Assembly (NCBI GenBank): GCA_024695445.1
Contig: JAILIG010000124.1
Coordinates: 1-41,575 of the forward strand
Direction: 5' to 3'
Length of the DNA stretch: 41,575 bases
Origin: Oscillospiraceae bacterium
Lineage (GTDB): Bacteria; Bacillota; Clostridia; Oscillospirales; Ruminococcaceae
Below the pieces are notes generated by a model. That model did no database searches and was not told the DNA's origin. It saw nothing but the letters and a program-made list of their open reading frames with translations. Made by a program: the position numbers and the translations under genes. Below are positions 41,560 to 41,575 of this stretch, one piece after another (the first letter of the stretch is position 1; each line of letters starts with the position of its first letter).

Positions 41560-41575
41560 CTAACAGTAAACAATT

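Larger units (their letters stand above)
39592..41575 (+). pseudogene. Plus-strand gene interrupted after codon 2 by an antisense group II intron
   Basis: GGAGG (39582-39586), a 5-base spacer and ATG at 39592 mark a translation start, but only ATGAATT (39592-39598) remains before the intron. Joining it to the sequence right of the intron (41560-41575) gives an open frame reading M-N-S-N-S-K-Q and running off the window. As the intron lies on the opposite strand it cannot splice out of this gene's mRNA, so the gene should be inactive in this copy. The identity of the product cannot be told from seven residues. Confidence 0.5.

Overview
The window looks like Firmicutes gut-anaerobe DNA, but it reads as two different genomes joined near 28.3-28.4 kb. 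Up to that point the DNA is GC-rich: Glu is mostly GAG, Thr mostly ACC/ACG and Arg mostly CGC. It carries a ruminococcal-type dockerin, choline/glucan-binding-type repeats and classic TTGACA-N17-TATAAT-like promoters, which suggests a Ruminococcus-like member of the Oscillospiraceae. Beyond it Glu is mostly GAA, Thr often ACA and Arg often AGA, in a lower-GC background, which suggests another Firmicute (perhaps Erysipelotrichia or Lachnospiraceae; I cannot decide). The switch lies inside iorA and keeps its reading frame. An assembly chimera through a conserved motif, or recombination, would both explain it. Gene-context arguments should not be carried across this point.

Left part. 0.1-7.3 kb (+) is a cell-surface block: a repeat-rich wall-binding protein with a transglutaminase-like domain, a lipoprotein, an MBOAT acyltransferase with its DHHW/AlgX-like partner (O-acetylation of an extracellular glycan), a patatin-fold protein that has lost its catalytic serine, and a secreted dockerin protein. 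7.3-8.6 kb holds an acetyltransferase, a hypothetical protein and a YccF membrane protein, closed by a strong terminator. 8.7-10.7 kb is a separately promoted LtaS-like membrane phosphatase/transferase. 10.7-11.16 kb is gene-free and contains a run of six stem-loops plus a terminator.

11.2-20.8 kb (-) is a long leftward cluster. From its promoter end it reads ahcY, a coiled-coil protein, purine nucleoside phosphorylase, a GNAT enzyme, two related helical proteins, an MTA/SAH deaminase-type amidohydrolase, three tandem paralogous zinc-ribbon membrane proteins (one with an 11-residue repeat tail), ybaK and a Cys-motif Ala/Pro-rich protein. AhcY, the amidohydrolase and the phosphorylase form a methyl-cycle/nucleoside salvage theme. 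21-28.4 kb (+), divergent from ahcY, encodes PduL, nicotinate phosphoribosyltransferase, an intracellular GH26-like putative hydrolase, a HAD phosphatase, two related anchored GY-motif proteins, and the start of iorA.

Right part. The end of iorA with iorB, a phenylacetate-CoA ligase and a double-ACT protein forms an aryl-pyruvate oxidation operon ending in a terminator. It is followed by a DNPH1/Rcl-like nucleotide N-hydrolase, then a large adenosine-deaminase-type protein fused to a C-terminal Rossmann (SLOG/LOG-like) domain. This pair is the best candidate for an undescribed nucleotide system. A ChbG deacetylase converges on a leftward carbohydrate group: GH1 phospho-beta-glucosidase, a serine beta-lactamase-like hydrolase, and a Gfo/Idh/MocA oxidoreductase fused to a UPF0303 domain. 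The right end is a complete group II intron (39599-41559, minus strand) inserted antisense after the second codon of a plus-strand gene.
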